From the NCBI RefSeq assembly GCF_013359945.1, contig NZ_JABWCS010000210.1, forward strand, positions 113,272 to 177,271: a stretch of 64,000 bases of DNA, given 5' to 3'. The notes beneath the pieces are model-generated. The model ran no database searches. It saw only the letters and a list, made by a program, of their open reading frames with translations, and was not told where the DNA came from. This DNA is from Paenibacillus agri. GTDB lineage: Bacteria > Bacillota > Bacilli > Paenibacillales > Paenibacillaceae. Shown here one piece after another: positions 16,218 through 24,251 of the stretch. The position numbers were made by a program, and so were the translations under genes. Numbering within the stretch: the stretch's first letter is position 1; every line of letters begins with the position of its first letter.

Positions 16218-17516
16218 TCAAATTTTGTAAGCTTTCATTGCTTTTCTGATTTCCTTAATGCTCGGGCGTTTACCGTACATCAGGACACCGGTGCGGTAGA
16301 TCTTCGCGGCGAGCCAGCCGAAGAAGAACGTCGTTACCAGGAGAATTGCCAGCGAGACGATAATTTCCCACAAAGCTATACTACCCACACCAATACGCAG
16401 CAACAGAGTCAATGGAGAGGTGAATGGTACAAAGCTTGCCACCTTGACCAGCAGGGTATCTGGACTAGCGATGCTGAACAACGGGATGTAGAAAGCTGCA
16501 AAACCCAGCATCATGATCGGCATAATCGCCTGTCCGAGATCCTCAGTACGGCTGACAATGGAGCCAACGGCTGCGTACATAAGAGCGAAGAGGAAGTATC
16601 CCAGGATATACAAGATGATGCCATATGTCAGTAAACCAATATTAAACTGACTGAAATTCAGGTCAAAGTCGCTCATAATTGTCGCATTATGCGGCAGTTT
16701 CAGGTTGGCGGCAATTGCCGCAGCGATAATTACAATTTGCGTTAATCCAACCAGGAAGATCCCGATAACTTTACCGAACATCTGCGCCAGTGGCGAAGCG
16801 CTTGTGATCAGAATCTCCATAATACGAGAGCTCTTCTCTGAAGTAATTTCTGCTGCGATCATATTGCCTGTCATCATAATCGACATAAAGAACAGAATTA
16901 AAAGCACATATACTATCACGTAATTGATAGCGGGATGAGATGGTTCCGCTTCTACCTCACCTGTAGTGCTAAGCTGCTTGTTACCAATCGCTACCGGCGT
17001 ATTCATCGCACTAATCTGCTCTGGCGTCAGCTTATCTCCGGCGATAAGCTGTGCGTTAACCTGCTGCAATGCCCCTTGCAGATAGGACTGCACTTCCCCT
17101 TTAAGCTTGCCATCGCGGCTGAAGTAAGTCACTTCCTGTAGACCTGAAGCGGATGCTGTTCCCAGAGAGAGGTAACCCTGCACCTTCTCATCATCCAGCG
17201 CCTTTTGTAGCTCGGGATCATCACTTGCGGCATAAGAATTCAGCGTGATTTTCGGGATTCCTGCTGGAGGATTATAAGCCTTGAGCAGTTCTGCTGCCGG
17301 ATTTCCGCTGTCGGCTACAAGTCCGATCACTGCGGCACTTCCTGCCGTACCACTAGCGGTATCATCACCCTTGAACACTTTAATCATGTACGGGATGTTC
17401 ATCCCGATACTGAGCAGCAATACGATAATCAACGTAGTAATCATGAATGATTTCGTTCTTACTTTATTCCTAAAGGTAAAGCCGATAATTGTCCCCATCT
17501 TATTCATGAGATTCAC
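16218..17516 (-). CDS. ABC-2 type transporter permease (NatB/YhaP-like)
   Basis: 432 aa. It has one N-terminal membrane helix (residues about 25-45), a large extracytoplasmic domain (about 60-190), then five or six helices. The conserved IAAEITSEKSSRIMEILITS segment before helix 3 is typical of NatB-type ABC-2 permeases. It overlaps the upstream ATPase gene by 17 bp, a sign of a matched pair. Substrate is unknown; Na+ or peptide-antibiotic export are family possibilities. Confidence 0.9.
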   Translation of the reverse strand: MNLMNKMGTIIGFTFRNKVRTKSFMITTLIIVLLLSIGMNIPYMIKVFKGDDTASGTAGSAAVIGLVADSGNPAAELLKAYNPPAGIPKITLNSYAASDDPELQKALDDEKVQGYLSLGTASASGLQEVTYFSRDGKLKGEVQSYLQGALQQVNAQLIAGDKLTPEQISAMNTPVAIGNKQLSTTGEVEAEPSHPAINYVIVYVLLILFFMSIMMTGNMIAAEITSEKSSRIMEILITSASPLAQMFGKVIGIFLVGLTQIVIIAAAIAANLKLPHNATIMSDFDLNFSQFNIGLLTYGIILYILGYFLFALMYAAVGSIVSRTEDLGQAIMPIMMLGFAAFYIPLFSIASPDTLLVKVASFVPFTSPLTLLLRIGVGSIALWEIIVSLAILLVTTFFFGWLAAKIYRTGVLMYGKRPSIKEIRKAMKAYKI

Positions 17517-18402
17517 CCACCGCCCGGATAAAGATTTGGTTTAATGTCGGTTCCTTGATTTCAAAATGCTCCACTTCACCCTGTCCGATCGCCTGCTGCA
17601 AAATGCGCTGTGCAGCTTCAATCTCGCTGATTGTCAGCAAATAACCCCGTTCCTGTCGTTTCACAGCTGTTACGCCTGCAATAGATTCCAGACCGGAAAC
17701 TTCACCAGGGGTGCGAAGCAGCACCTGCTCGCGTGGATACCCCTTCTTGATCTCACGGATCTCACCTTGCACAACGGTATTAGAACGATCGAGAATGGTG
17801 ATATTGCGGCAGAGCTCTTCGACGTGTTCCATCCGGTGTGTGGAGAAAAGAATACTCGTGCCCTGATCGCGTAATTCCTTGACTGTGTCCTTGAGCAGTT
17901 CGACATTTACAGGATCCAGGCCGCTGAATGCCTCATCGAGAATGAGGATTTGAGGTTTATGGACAACTGCGGCGATAAAGCCCATCTTTTGCTGATTTCC
18001 TTTGGAAAGCTCTTCAATCTTCTTGTTGTAGTACTCAGGAACTTCGAAGCGGTCCAGCCAATAACGCAAGCTCTTGTCAGCCTCGCTCCTTGACATGCCA
18101 CGAAGCTGGGCCAAATAAGTAATCTGATCACTAATCTTTACCTTTGGATATAATCCACGCTCCTCCGGCAAATATCCCATGATGCGCTGAAGTTCACTGT
18201 TAAATGTTTTTCCATTGTAGAGAATCTTGCCTTCATCGGGATAAATCAAACCCAGCACCATGCGCATGGTTGTTGTCTTGCCTGCACCATTGGCACCAAG
18301 CAATCCATAAATCTCCCCTTCACTTACCTTCAGGCTAATTTGATTTACAGCGGTTTTCTCTCCATACTGCTTCACTACTTGCTCCAGCTTCAAAGCTTCC
18401 AT
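17500..18402 (-). CDS. ABC transporter ATP-binding protein (NatA/YhaQ-like)
   Basis: 300 aa with Walker A GANGAGKTTT (about residue 36), ABC signature LSKGNQQKMG, Walker B ILILDEAFSGLDP and switch His in LFSTHRMEHVE. The C-terminal domain (residues about 215-300) is typical of the DUF4162/NatA group. It pairs with the overlapping permease gene. It lies 2 bp after a second ABC ATPase gene. Confidence 0.94.
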   Translation of the reverse strand: MEALKLEQVVKQYGEKTAVNQISLKVSEGEIYGLLGANGAGKTTTMRMVLGLIYPDEGKILYNGKTFNSELQRIMGYLPEERGLYPKVKISDQITYLAQLRGMSRSEADKSLRYWLDRFEVPEYYNKKIEELSKGNQQKMGFIAAVVHKPQILILDEAFSGLDPVNVELLKDTVKELRDQGTSILFSTHRMEHVEELCRNITILDRSNTVVQGEIREIKKGYPREQVLLRTPGEVSGLESIAGVTAVKRQERGYLLTISEIEAAQRILQQAIGQGEVEHFEIKEPTLNQIFIRAVGESHE

Positions 18403-18404
18403 CT

Positions 18405-19334
18405 TCAGTCCCCTTTCTTGTCATCAACCAGAATTGGACGATATCCCTGTGTCCATAAGCCCAAAATCTCATCCAGCTCCAACACGCGGCTTTTAACTAC
18501 CTTTACGCCCATATGGTGCAAGCGTTTCTCAATTTGTTCAAATTGACCGGTAACGAACGAGGCCACTCCTTTGCCATCCATTGTGTGGTTCAGTGTACCC
18601 GGAAGTTCCGTCGCAAGCTCGGCAAGCTCCTCCTGATCCGCCACATTCACCCAAACCTCACTCCAAGCCCCGAACAGGCTGTCTTTATCAGCCATGCCCA
18701 GCAGTTGGCCCTTGTGCATAAGCACAATATAATCGGCCAGCCTTCTCACCTCATCCACGATGTGGGTGGAGATCAGGATGGTCGCATCATGCTGATCCAT
18801 ATATTTGCGCAAGGCCTCTATCATAGCTTTCCAGGCAAAAGGGTCCAGCCCGGAAGAGGGCTCATCGAGCAACAACAGCTGCGGCTTAGCAGCCAGAGTT
18901 GCAGCAATCTCGAACTTGCGGCGCTCCCCCTTGGACATTTTGCCCAGCTTGATATTCCGTGGAACCTCAAAGGTATGCATCAGTTCCTGAAAGTAAGGCT
19001 GATCCCACTGCGGGTACCAGAGACTGCGGAAGGCTGCAGCCTCCTCGGCACTCCAGTGATTCTCTTCGGTAAGCGAGTTCTCTGGCACATAGGCCATAGT
19101 CTGTCGCACCTCTATCGGGATGCCTTCGCTATGGGCTTTGTCGAACCAGAGAATTTCGCCCTCCTCGGGATGAGTCAACTGGAGGAGCATTTGCAGCAAT
19201 GTGCTTTTGCCGGAGCCATTTTGACCGACAAGTGCAATGATATGCCCCTTCGGCAGGCCCAAATTAAGTGGACCAATCGTTTTGTTGCGCCTTTTTTTGC
19301 TTACATTTCGCAGCTCGATTGCCAATTGCGCCAT
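18405..19334 (-). CDS. ABC transporter ATP-binding protein (YtrB-like)
   Basis: 309 aa from ATG 19334, chosen for GGAGG seven bases upstream rather than the longer ORF. Walker A GQNGSGKSTL, signature MSKGERRKF, Walker B LLLLDEPSSGLDP and LISTHIVDEV are all intact. It lies directly after the GntR regulator gene, the classical ytrA-ytrB arrangement. Its permease is probably the 242-aa membrane protein at 19808-20536. Confidence 0.92.
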   Translation of the reverse strand: MAQLAIELRNVSKKRRNKTIGPLNLGLPKGHIIALVGQNGSGKSTLLQMLLQLTHPEEGEILWFDKAHSEGIPIEVRQTMAYVPENSLTEENHWSAEEAAAFRSLWYPQWDQPYFQELMHTFEVPRNIKLGKMSKGERRKFEIAATLAAKPQLLLLDEPSSGLDPFAWKAMIEALRKYMDQHDATILISTHIVDEVRRLADYIVLMHKGQLLGMADKDSLFGAWSEVWVNVADQEELAELATELPGTLNHTMDGKGVASFVTGQFEQIEKRLHHMGVKVVKSRVLELDEILGLWTQGYRPILVDDKKGD

Positions 19335-19351
19335 TACAGTACCTCCACCTT

Positions 19352-19747
19352 TCATTCCTGACCTTTATATTTACGCTCCACGATTTCTTTAAACAGCTCT
19401 ACAAGCTCTTCCCGCGTGCATTGGACCGAATGCGCAACATCCACCGCGGTCTCCAACGCTTTTGTCACCGCATCTCGCTTATAATTCTCTCGTGCGCCTT
19501 CCCCGACATTAGAAACGAAGGTTCCTGTGCCCTGCCGCGTCCGCAGCAGTCCTTCATTTTCCAAGTCCTGATAAACCCTCCGAACTGTAATGACACTACA
19601 TTTCAGATCTCCGGCAAATTCACGTATCGAGGGAAGCAATGTTCCCTCTGCGATAACACCGCTGATAATCAGCGACCGCAGCTGTGTCTCTATCTGGTGA
19701 TACAGCGGCTCTGCGCTGTTCTCGTCAATCTGCACCGGTATCCACAC
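19352..19747 (-). CDS. GntR family transcriptional regulator (YtrA subfamily)
   Basis: 131 aa: winged helix-turn-helix (EPLYHQIETQLRSLIISG, then PSIREFAGDLKCSVITVRRV) and a short C-terminal dimerisation tail, as in YtrA-type repressors. It is embedded in the ABC operon it probably represses. The likely operator is the inverted repeat at 20604-20629. YtrA-like repressors often sense cell-envelope antibiotics indirectly. Confidence 0.92.
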   Translation of the reverse strand: MWIPVQIDENSAEPLYHQIETQLRSLIISGVIAEGTLLPSIREFAGDLKCSVITVRRVYQDLENEGLLRTRQGTGTFVSNVGEGARENYKRDAVTKALETAVDVAHSVQCTREELVELFKEIVERKYKGQE

Positions 19748-19807
19748 GTTTCACACCCCGCTTTTCATTCCAGCATGCTGGAATGCTTCCTTGCAATTTT
19801 AGCCTCA

Positions 19808-20536
19808 TCATATGAAGTTCCGTCTTTTCAGTCGGTGTAGTGTCCATTTAGAGATTACTTGTAGGGCGATTAGACCCACCAGCAGCATCCCCCACATCAC
19901 CGGAGATAGCAGTCCCCATTCCTTCGAGCTTTCTACGGTAAAGAAAAGCAGGTTACCACCCGATAGCCTGACGATCACCGCTGTCGCCAGTGAGAGCCCC
20001 ATGATGAGCATTGTAAACCAGCCGTAGGCTTTGCCGCTGAACAAGAGCTCAATGAAGATATACACGCCGGCAATCATCAGTCCATAACCAATCCAAGTGA
20101 AGGCGAAGGAAAGATATTCGATCCCGTTCAAGTTCGCTTGAACATGTTCACCAATGGCATAGATTAGTCCAAAGTACAGGATGCCATTTATGCCGAATGA
20201 CAGGAAGGACTGGAGCTTTCTTTTGCTCACAATAACCTCCATCGGAATAGGGAGACTCTTGAGATACATGAGCATCTTGGTGTAGGAATCCTCACTCCAA
20301 TATTTCAAAGCCCTGCGGGAATAAGTGAACCCTAACATCGGAACCATCGTCAGCAGCAAGAAATCAGCTAGGACATCCCGATCCTTCCCACCCAGTGAGT
20401 CATTCACAATTAGCGCCGTCAACCCGCCCAAATATCCCATAAAAAGAAGCGAAAACACTGCCGTGAATACGATCTTATACTTAGCCCCGCGAAAGTCACC
20501 CCGAATAATGAACCAAGACTGCTTGAATGTCTTCAT
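19808..20536 (-). CDS. ABC-2 type membrane protein, first gene of YtrA-type operon
   Basis: 242 aa with about six membrane helices and short loops. The cytoplasmic segment KYWSEDSYTKMLMYLKSLPI, ending PMEVIVSKRK, resembles coupling regions of ABC-2 permeases. It is first in the operon behind promoter 20626-20654 and likely partners the YtrB-like ATPase. No specific substrate can be assigned. Confidence 0.75.
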   Translation of the reverse strand: MKTFKQSWFIIRGDFRGAKYKIVFTAVFSLLFMGYLGGLTALIVNDSLGGKDRDVLADFLLLTMVPMLGFTYSRRALKYWSEDSYTKMLMYLKSLPIPMEVIVSKRKLQSFLSFGINGILYFGLIYAIGEHVQANLNGIEYLSFAFTWIGYGLMIAGVYIFIELLFSGKAYGWFTMLIMGLSLATAVIVRLSGGNLLFFTVESSKEWGLLSPVMWGMLLVGLIALQVISKWTLHRLKRRNFI

Positions 20537-20603
20537 AACCAGTTACCTCGCTTTAGCATCTCAATTTGAAAAGCAATGAGTTCTGCACTGCATTACCTGT
20601 GCT

Positions 20604-20654
20604 TACTGTATATATCTATATACACAGTATATGTCCTTTATTTTCCATAGTCAA
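20604..20654 (-). promoter_or_regulatory. Promoter with overlapping GntR-type operator
   Basis: Minus strand: -35 TTGACT (20649-20654), 17-bp spacer, -10 TATACT (20626-20631). An 11+11-bp inverted repeat TACTGTATATA-tcta-TATACACAGTA (20604-20629, 10/11 matches) covers the -10 end and start site. This is the expected place for autorepression by the YtrA-type regulator encoded in the operon. Confidence 0.75.
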
Positions 20655-20697
20655 TATTTAATTCTAAATAATTCACAGCCAATCTCCATGACCATAC

Positions 20698-20724
20698 AAA
20701 AAACCAGACACTTCTGTGTCCGGT
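20698..20724 (-). terminator. Orphan minus-strand terminator
   Basis: Minus strand: ACCGGACAC / GTGTCTGGT stem with one G-U pair, then TTTTTT. No minus-strand gene ends nearby: the cta operon has its own terminator at 21702-21763. It may end a short RNA starting near 20810. Confidence 0.6.
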
Positions 20725-20901
20725 CCGCACTTTCATTATCTAATAAAGCATTGTCTGCGAGATGTTATAGATTACGACAAATTTAGACAAAAAATAGAAT
20801 AATTCTCTTATAATAACTATACAGTAATATACAAATGACCTATAATACTTACATAGTATTGTGTGTATGCATAAATGCGAAACAGACCTGTATTTGGCAC
20901 T

Positions 20902-20937
20902 AAAAATGTCGCATAAGTCATATTGTACGACATTTTT
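20902..20937. other. AT-rich hairpin upstream of HD-GYP gene
   Basis: Perfect 10-bp inverted repeat AAAAATGTCG / CGACATTTTT, with T-runs on both strands, about 90 bp ahead of the HD-GYP start. It could be a bidirectional terminator or part of a leader. Nothing else convincing was seen in 20725-21027. Confidence 0.5.
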
Positions 20938-21027
20938 CTGCTGTCTTTCTTCTATTTTCGTACAGTCTGCACGCTTACTGCTTGATCAGGTGAGGGTTTT
21001 GCCAAGAGATTGAGGAGGGAGAATAGG

Positions 21028-21639
21028 TTGGGGGAATTAGCCGCACTAGTCAAAAAGGTGCACATTGCTCTAACGGAAGAGGCCCATGTGAGCGTTTGGA
21101 TGAATTTTCTGCGGGACAAACACCCGGAAACGCACAGGCACTCCATTAGAGTAGCCATGATGGCAGAGGAACTGGCAGGCTCCATGAAACTAATAGAGAA
21201 AGAGAAAAACATTCTTGTACGAGGATGCTTTCTGCACGACATCGGCAAGTCTCTCATTCCCGTGGAGATTCTTGACCAGCAAGAGCCATTAACGGAGGAA
21301 CAGTGGAATATCTTGAAGCTGCACCCGTTGCTCGGAGCCGAGCTTGCCAAAGATTTCCCAGGTATAGACAGCGAAGTAAACGACGTAATCCGCTATCACC
21401 ATGAACGATGGGATGGCACGGGTTATCCCTACGGACTGAAGGGAGAGGACATCCCCTTTCTTGCTCGGGTCTGTTCTGTCATTGACGCCTATGACGCCAT
21501 GCAATCCTTCCGCCCATATCGGGAACGAACCTCCATCCAGCAGGCCAAGGATGAACTCCGCGCTCACGCCGGCACACAGTTTGACAGTCAGATCGTAGAT
21601 CAGTTTCTGCTGCTCACAGATCTGCAGTTGTCGGTATAG
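21028..21639 (+). CDS. HD-GYP domain phosphohydrolase
   Basis: 203 aa from TTG 21028 (GAGGAGGGAG upstream; an in-frame TTG at 21010 lies inside that site). It is a stand-alone HD-GYP domain with HDIGKSLIPVEIL (residues about 74-86), HHERWDGTGYP (about 125-135) and DAYDAMQSFRPYRERT. Known HD-GYP proteins hydrolyse c-di-GMP or related cyclic dinucleotides. There is no sensor domain and no operon partner. Confidence 0.85.
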   Translation: MGELAALVKKVHIALTEEAHVSVWMNFLRDKHPETHRHSIRVAMMAEELAGSMKLIEKEKNILVRGCFLHDIGKSLIPVEILDQQEPLTEEQWNILKLHPLLGAELAKDFPGIDSEVNDVIRYHHERWDGTGYPYGLKGEDIPFLARVCSVIDAYDAMQSFRPYRERTSIQQAKDELRAHAGTQFDSQIVDQFLLLTDLQLSV

Positions 21640-21701
21640 CAGAGACTTCCCGGCAGGAAAGCGGTCACACAAAGAGTATACATATTCCTCACTTTCCTGA
21701 T

Positions 21702-21763
21702 AAAAAACAGGCCTGTGGCTGCATGCTTCCGGGCAGGAGACATACAAATCCACTAGGCCTGTT
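21702..21763 (-). terminator. Terminator of the cta operon
   Basis: Minus strand: an AACAGGCCT-containing 13-bp stem with one bulge, a long loop, then TTTTTTATC. It lies 10 bp after the ctaM-like gene. Confidence 0.75.
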
Positions 21764-21773
21764 CCGCTGGCGT

Positions 21774-22238
21774 CTATGCGCCCAAAATGACTTCCCATAC
21801 CGGCTTCGTATGTCCGCCCGGATACAGCATGTACAACAGCACATACACCATTACGCCTGTAATGGCGGTAATGAACCAGATTATTGAGGTCACTCTGCCC
21901 CATTTGCGGTGCTTGGCATACTTTGCCTTGAACCCTAGCGTAAGCGTAGTTAACCCGAATACGGCAGCCACAGTGGCCAGTACAATATGGAAGATCAGAA
22001 ATACTTGATAAATGGTCTTCAGTTCGTCCGGTCCGCCCCATGAGGTGTTCCCCACAAACAGCGTTCTTGATACATACACGATAAAGAACAGCAGAGCAGC
22101 GACAGCGGCAGCAATCATCGTGTTCTTGTGCGCCTCGCGTTTGCCCTTAATGATGAGTCCCCAGCCAATCGCCACCAGCACCGCACTAATTACGATGAAC
22201 GATGTACTGATCGTTGGAAACAGCGTAAAAATATCCAT
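21774..22238 (-). CDS. ctaM: DUF420 membrane protein (CtaM/YozB-like oxidase maturation factor)
   Basis: 154 aa from ATG 22238 (AAGGGGGATAATC upstream). It has four predicted helices with conserved His residues (FHIVLATVAA; KHRKWGRVT), typical of DUF420. CtaM/YozB is needed for maturation of heme A-containing terminal oxidases. Placement at the end of the cta operon, 34 bp after ctaG, supports the assignment. Confidence 0.82.
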   Translation of the reverse strand: MDIFTLFPTISTSFIVISAVLVAIGWGLIIKGKREAHKNTMIAAAVAALLFFIVYVSRTLFVGNTSWGGPDELKTIYQVFLIFHIVLATVAAVFGLTTLTLGFKAKYAKHRKWGRVTSIIWFITAITGVMVYVLLYMLYPGGHTKPVWEVILGA

Positions 22239-22272
22239 GATTATCCCCCTTGGCATTCCCAGCTATCACGGA

Positions 22273-23181
22273 TCAAACGACACCTTCCAGACCGGAAGAG
22301 GCTCCGGAATCTTCCCTGTCGTCTTGCCCGTTCTCTTTTTTATACCAATGATAGAACACATAAGCAAGCATAGAGGCAAAAATAAATTCCTGAATGAACT
22401 TCATCGCGATGCCTCCTACCTGCTGATCCACCTTTGGCGACAGCCACCCGAAGAACGTTGGACCCCCAAATGCCTTCAAGAGCGCAGCAGGATCACCAGA
22501 CACACAATAGCCCATAGCTTTGGCCCATGCATCAGGATCACTGTAGGTAGCGTAGAGTGGTTCGCCAGCAAAAATAATCAGTCCACAAGCCGGCGTCAGC
22601 AACACCATGTTGAGGAAGATAAAGCCGATCTTGCCGAGTCCCGAGGCCATCTTACGTTCCGGTAACGGGTTAATCAGCGTCCACCACATCAAGGCAGCTG
22701 TCAGAAAGAGAATCATATAATAGAGACGGTGAACCGTAAAATGCAGCATAACATAATCATGAATCACCGGCACGTGGTACAGCGAGAATAATCCGTTAAA
22801 CAGCAGCGCCGCCACTACCGGATGAGCCAGAAACGACAAACGCCGCAAAGGGTTGACCTTCAGGGCAGCACGCCAAATCCAGTCGGGAATACCTAGCATA
22901 ATCAGAGGCACCGCGACGAGATAGGACAAGGCCATACTCAGCATATGAAAAGAGAACATGATGTGCCCCAGTAAGCTAACCGGCCCCCCCTGTGCCAAAT
23001 ACAGCGCCACCATCCCGCACACAAATAGTGTTCTGCGGAAGAACGATACTGGTGCAGCACCCGGGAACCGTGACGACAGCGGTCCAATCAACACAAAATA
23101 GGCCGCTGTAACCAGCAGCATCCCCGCTAAAAATAACGGGCTCCATAAATCGGCAAAGCTAAAATATTGTAATCCCAGCAT
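22273..23181 (-). CDS. ctaG: Cytochrome c oxidase assembly factor CtaG
   Basis: 302 aa caa3-type CtaG membrane protein with about seven helices. The FSFHMLSMALSYLVAVPLIM region and VHRLYYMILFLTAALMWW are characteristic. It is needed for assembly of the Cu centre of caa3 oxidase. It lies about 110 bp downstream of ctaF, separated by a hairpin terminator, so it may be expressed at a lower level. Confidence 0.93.
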   Translation of the reverse strand: MLGLQYFSFADLWSPLFLAGMLLVTAAYFVLIGPLSSRFPGAAPVSFFRRTLFVCGMVALYLAQGGPVSLLGHIMFSFHMLSMALSYLVAVPLIMLGIPDWIWRAALKVNPLRRLSFLAHPVVAALLFNGLFSLYHVPVIHDYVMLHFTVHRLYYMILFLTAALMWWTLINPLPERKMASGLGKIGFIFLNMVLLTPACGLIIFAGEPLYATYSDPDAWAKAMGYCVSGDPAALLKAFGGPTFFGWLSPKVDQQVGGIAMKFIQEFIFASMLAYVFYHWYKKENGQDDREDSGASSGLEGVV

Positions 23182-23246
23182 CTCTTATTTATGCCTCCTT
23201 GGTAGGAAAGCGGGTATAAGGTGATTGTTCACGCAGCCATAATGCC

Positions 23247-23276
23247 AAAAAGAGGGGGCATGAACTGCCCTCCTCT
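23247..23276 (-). terminator. Internal terminator/attenuator between ctaF and ctaG
   Basis: Minus strand: AGAGGAGGGCA / TGCCCCCTCT hairpin with one bulged base, followed by TTTT. It probably reduces read-through from the oxidase structural genes into ctaG and ctaM. Confidence 0.75.
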
Positions 23277-23290
23277 TCCGCAAATCACCT

Positions 23291-23614
23291 TTAGTCCCAC
23301 CATACCCAGTAGAGTGACATGATAATACAAGTACCAGCTACAAAAAATCCACCGATCATGAACAGGATGGGCAGCATATGCCCTTTATCCTTCAAGTGCA
23401 TCCAGTACCCCATCTGCACAAACACTTGCAGTACAGCCATTACCAACAGCAGAATCACCGCGAACGATGCATTGACTCCGCCTGCCGCAACTGCAGCGAA
23501 AGCGATCAAGGTCAGCACAATCGAGAAGATGAATACGACAATATGCTTTTGCGGTCCTTCATGCCGGTAGCGGTGCTTGACTCCGCCTTGTGGTGTTTGT
23601 TGATCCGTTGTCAT
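23291..23614 (-). CDS. ctaF: Cytochrome c oxidase subunit IV CtaF
   Basis: 107 aa with three membrane helices (about residues 24-42, 48-70 and 78-100) and a polar N terminus (KHRYRHEGPQKHI). This is the prokaryotic COX4 family. It follows ctaE by 3 bp and assembles with subunits I-III of the caa3 oxidase. Confidence 0.92.
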   Translation of the reverse strand: MTTDQQTPQGGVKHRYRHEGPQKHIVVFIFSIVLTLIAFAAVAAGGVNASFAVILLLVMAVLQVFVQMGYWMHLKDKGHMLPILFMIGGFFVAGTCIIMSLYWVWWD

Positions 23615-23617
23615 GAT

Positions 23618-24244
23618 CTAGCCCACCTTTCCAAGCAGGTATACCACTGTGAAGATGAATACCCAGACCACGTCGATAAAGTGCCAGTACATGGCTGAGA
23701 CATAAATCTTCGGCGCAGTGATAACGTTCAGTCCCTTGCGAGACAGCTGAGCGATCAGAATTCCGATCCAGACAATCCCGAAGGCAACGTGTGCGCCGTG
23801 GAACCCGACTAGCGTGTAGAACGCGGAGCTGAATGCGCTTGTAGTCATTCCGAATTCTTCATGTCTTATATACTCACTGAACTCATAGATTTCCAGTCCC
23901 AGAAAGCCGAGTCCCAGAACGACTGTAATGAGCAGCCAATTTCGTAGCACAGCCGGACGATTCCGGTGCATCGCCTGGATAGCGAATACACTTGTCAGAC
24001 TACTCACTAGCAGGATGAAGGTTGCCGCTGCAACCAATGGCAGATGAAATAGTTCATTAGCCGTCGGGCCTTCATTGGTCTGATTACGCAGGGCCAGGAA
24101 GGTGGCGAACAGGGTGCCGAAGAGCACCGCTTCCCCGCCCAGAAATAGCCAGAAGGCGAGAACTTTATTACGTCCCTCCAGGGTCGCTTTTTCCGGTTCG
24201 TGTGGAAGCGTGCCATTAGCTGCTTCTGCGTGTGCCGTTGTCAT
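23618..24244 (-). CDS. ctaE: Cytochrome c oxidase subunit III CtaE
   Basis: 208 aa from ATG 24244 (GAGG upstream). It has five helices, including KVLAFWLFLGGEAVLFGTLF and the C-terminal YWHFIDVVWVFIF, the heme-copper oxidase subunit III signature. It overlaps nothing, starts 7 bp after ctaD and belongs to the same operon. Confidence 0.95.
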   Translation of the reverse strand: MTTAHAEAANGTLPHEPEKATLEGRNKVLAFWLFLGGEAVLFGTLFATFLALRNQTNEGPTANELFHLPLVAAATFILLVSSLTSVFAIQAMHRNRPAVLRNWLLITVVLGLGFLGLEIYEFSEYIRHEEFGMTTSAFSSAFYTLVGFHGAHVAFGIVWIGILIAQLSRKGLNVITAPKIYVSAMYWHFIDVVWVFIFTVVYLLGKVG

Positions 24245-24251
24245 TCCATCC

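Noticed and set aside
18513..19361. 282-codon plus-strand ORF opposite the YtrB-like ATPase
   Set aside because: Antisense of an intact ABC ATPase with all motifs.
21289..22041. 250-codon minus-strand ORF across the HD-GYP gene and ctaM end
   Set aside because: It runs through a strong terminator and two better-supported genes in other frames.
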